Positions 47,179 through 48,667 of a DNA stretch of 48,667 bases are shown in pieces. Origin of the DNA: Thermodiscus sp. (GTDB lineage Archaea; Thermoproteota; Thermoprotei_A; Sulfolobales; Acidilobaceae); NCBI GenBank assembly GCA_015523485.1, contig WAKH01000018.1, positions 1 through 48,667 on the forward strand, given 5' to 3'. Both the position numbers and the translations under genes were made by a program. Position 1 is the first letter of the stretch; every line of letters begins with the position of its first letter. Under the pieces are notes generated by a model, which did not search any database, was not told where the DNA came from, and saw only the letters and a list, made by a program, of their open reading frames with translations.

Positions 47179-47506
47179 CCTCAGCTATATCTCCTCCAGT
47201 TTCTTCGAGGGCCTTCCTGGCCTCTTCAAGCGATACGCCCGCCTGTTCTGCTACTAGGGCAACATCTTCCTCGGTGAATGGTGGCTTTTCCTCTTCCTCT
47301 TTCTTCTCGACCTTCTTGATTTCACCAGTTATGTATAGCATTGGTGGTTGGCCCTTAGCCTTCATGATCATAACTTGTGGATCTTCAACCATGAGCTGTT
47401 CTCCTGTGTCGAGTTCTATGGTAACCTTTATGGCATTGACTTCTTCTAGTTTTATTCCAAGCCTTTTCATAGCTTTCTGCAGATCTCGGGGGCTCATGCC
47501 GAACAA
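47150..47506 (-). CDS. nac: Nascent polypeptide-associated complex protein
   Basis: NAC core ([50 protein letters not shown]) and C-terminal UBA ([33 protein letters not shown]). Confidence 0.95.
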   Translation of the reverse strand: [118 protein letters not shown]

Positions 47507-47589
47507 TGAACTTCACCAGGGATACTCTTGGATGGTTCTAGGTTAAATCTGCATAATGAGAAGAATTGGGTTTATAGGAAAATATTTGT

Positions 47590-47964
47590 TTATTTTCCAA
47601 GAGCTTTAAGTAACGCTATCAGTCTGCCAAGCCCTTTGGCGACTTCGGGGTCTTTTAGGCTAGCGAGTAACTCACTTAGACTCGCTGGTTTTGAGTCTTC
47701 TTGGAGGGCCTCGGCGACGTCTCCTAGCTTGTTTAGGAGGCCTTCGATTGAGTCTCCCAGTTTCATTGTTCCAGTCGTGATTACCATGTCGAATATGCGG
47801 TTGATCACTTCTGGCTCTGTGATGGCTACTAGCATGTCTAGTAGTCCGCTTTTCTCGAGGTTCTTGACTAGTTCTAGTAGTTTTGATAGTACTTCTTGGA
47901 ACTCTGGATTTTCGAGTTCAGTTAAGAGTTGTGCAAGAGGGTCCCTCTCACTCATTCCTACCAC
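47590..47964 (-). CDS. DUF1641-like protein
   Basis: LVKNLEKSGLLDMLVAITEPEVINRIFDMVITTGTMKLGDSIEGLLNKLGDVAEAL; immediately downstream of an SQR-like gene, a known genomic association. Confidence 0.75.
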   Translation of the reverse strand: MVGMSERDPLAQLLTELENPEFQEVLSKLLELVKNLEKSGLLDMLVAITEPEVINRIFDMVITTGTMKLGDSIEGLLNKLGDVAEALQEDSKPASLSELLASLKDPEVAKGLGRLIALLKALGK

Positions 47965-48667
47965 CCGCTCTCACCCAATTTTGTCGGATCTGTTGCCTCG
48001 AAGTATGCTTTAAACACAGGCCTCCATTTCTCCGGGTCTCTTAGGCTAGACCAGTATGCTGCGATGAATAGGTCTTCTAGCATTCTCTTGAATTTGCTGA
48101 ACTTGACGGGTATAACTGGGTGTTCATAGGAGCTGATCACGAAGGTTGCTGTGCCGTTAGCTACGATTGGACAGTTTGTTCTTCCAGTGAACTTGGCATC
48201 GTAGCCGAGTATTCTATCTACCACTACCTCGGCACCGAGGTGTGCGGTTACGCCTGTCTTGCTCGTAGGTGTATTGTTGCAGTCACCGATTGCGTATACA
48301 TCGTCGAATCCCTCTACCTCGAGGGTGTATTTGTTCACCTTGATGAAGCCGTCTTCGTCCTTCACACTATCAGGTGTCATTTCAATCTGGGGTCCCTTGT
48401 TTATTGGGATTACAGCGGCAACGTCGTATTCAAGCTCTTCTCCCTCCATGGAGTATATCTTCTTGTTTTCAACGTCAATGCTCTCAACTGTAAACATTGT
48501 CATTACAGTGACTCCCGCCTCTTCCAGCTTGGGTTCGACGATTTTCGCCATTGTCTCTGATGGGTATGCGTGTATGAAGGGTAATGCTAAGATGACTTCA
48601 ACCTTGTCTTTCCGGCCCATCTTCTTCAGCGTATAGCTGGAGAGGAACGCTGCCTTATGTGGAGCAG
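47958..48667 (-). CDS. Sulfide:quinone oxidoreductase-like FAD/NAD(P) oxidoreductase, truncated by the window edge
   Basis: Frame stays open past the track start at 48620: APHKAAFLSSYTLKKMGRKDKVEVILALPFIHAYPSETMAKIVEPKLEEAGV...DVYAIGDCNN. Confidence 0.85.
   Translation of the reverse strand, partial: APHKAAFLSSYTLKKMGRKDKVEVILALPFIHAYPSETMAKIVEPKLEEAGVTVMTMFTVESIDVENKKIYSMEGEELEYDVAAVIPINKGPQIEMTPDSVKDEDGFIKVNKYTLEVEGFDDVYAIGDCNNTPTSKTGVTAHLGAEVVVDRILGYDAKFTGRTNCPIVANGTATFVISSYEHPVIPVKFSKFKRMLEDLFIAAYWSSLRDPEKWRPVFKAYFEATDPTKLGESGW

Noticed and set aside
48120-48636. Two plus-strand ORFs antisense to the SQR-like gene
   Set aside because: The minus strand encodes a clear flavoprotein over the same interval.
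1-48667. CRISPR array or transposable element
   Set aside because: No regularly spaced direct repeats, transposase motifs or terminal inverted repeats were seen on reading; a CRISPR/IS finder run would be needed to be certain.

Overview
The window is a gene-dense stretch of an archaeal chromosome, probably from a hyperthermophilic Thermoproteota (crenarchaeal, Desulfurococcales-like) lineage. The core is translation and information processing: Mut7-C/AMMECR1/secE/spt5, rpl11-rpl1-rpl10-rpl12-alaS, dph5, trm5, NAD kinase, PAC2, Hsp20, family-B DNA polymerase and NAC. Around these lie transporters, dehydrogenases, an acyl-CoA synthetase/malic enzyme/GNAT group, an HdrD-like Fe-S membrane protein and an SQR-like flavoprotein. 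I found no CRISPR array, rRNA gene or obvious transposon. The ORF track does not show several non-ORF signals that I read by eye: (i) a complete C/D box sRNA at 45364-45424, with C, D', C' and D boxes, two 12-nt guides and a terminal stem; (ii) a tRNA-Pro(CGG) with a 32-nt non-canonical intron at 32/33 and a well-formed BHB motif; (iii) a 132-nt perfect direct repeat shared by the 3' ends of rpl10 and rpl12; (iv) a shared motif GGAAGAGTGGYWGGTGG just upstream of rpl11 and rpl12; (v) a strong two-hairpin leader before rpl1; (vi) a 16-bp perfect palindrome in a divergent intergenic region. The most unusual proteins are a 1323-aa membrane-anchored RecQ-like helicase with a ~560-aa unassigned N-terminal region, a degenerate DHH-like protein that could be a Cdc45/RecJ-like paralog, and a secreted coiled-coil protein paired with a membrane-bound winged-helix regulator. 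No searches were run. Family calls rest on motif recognition.
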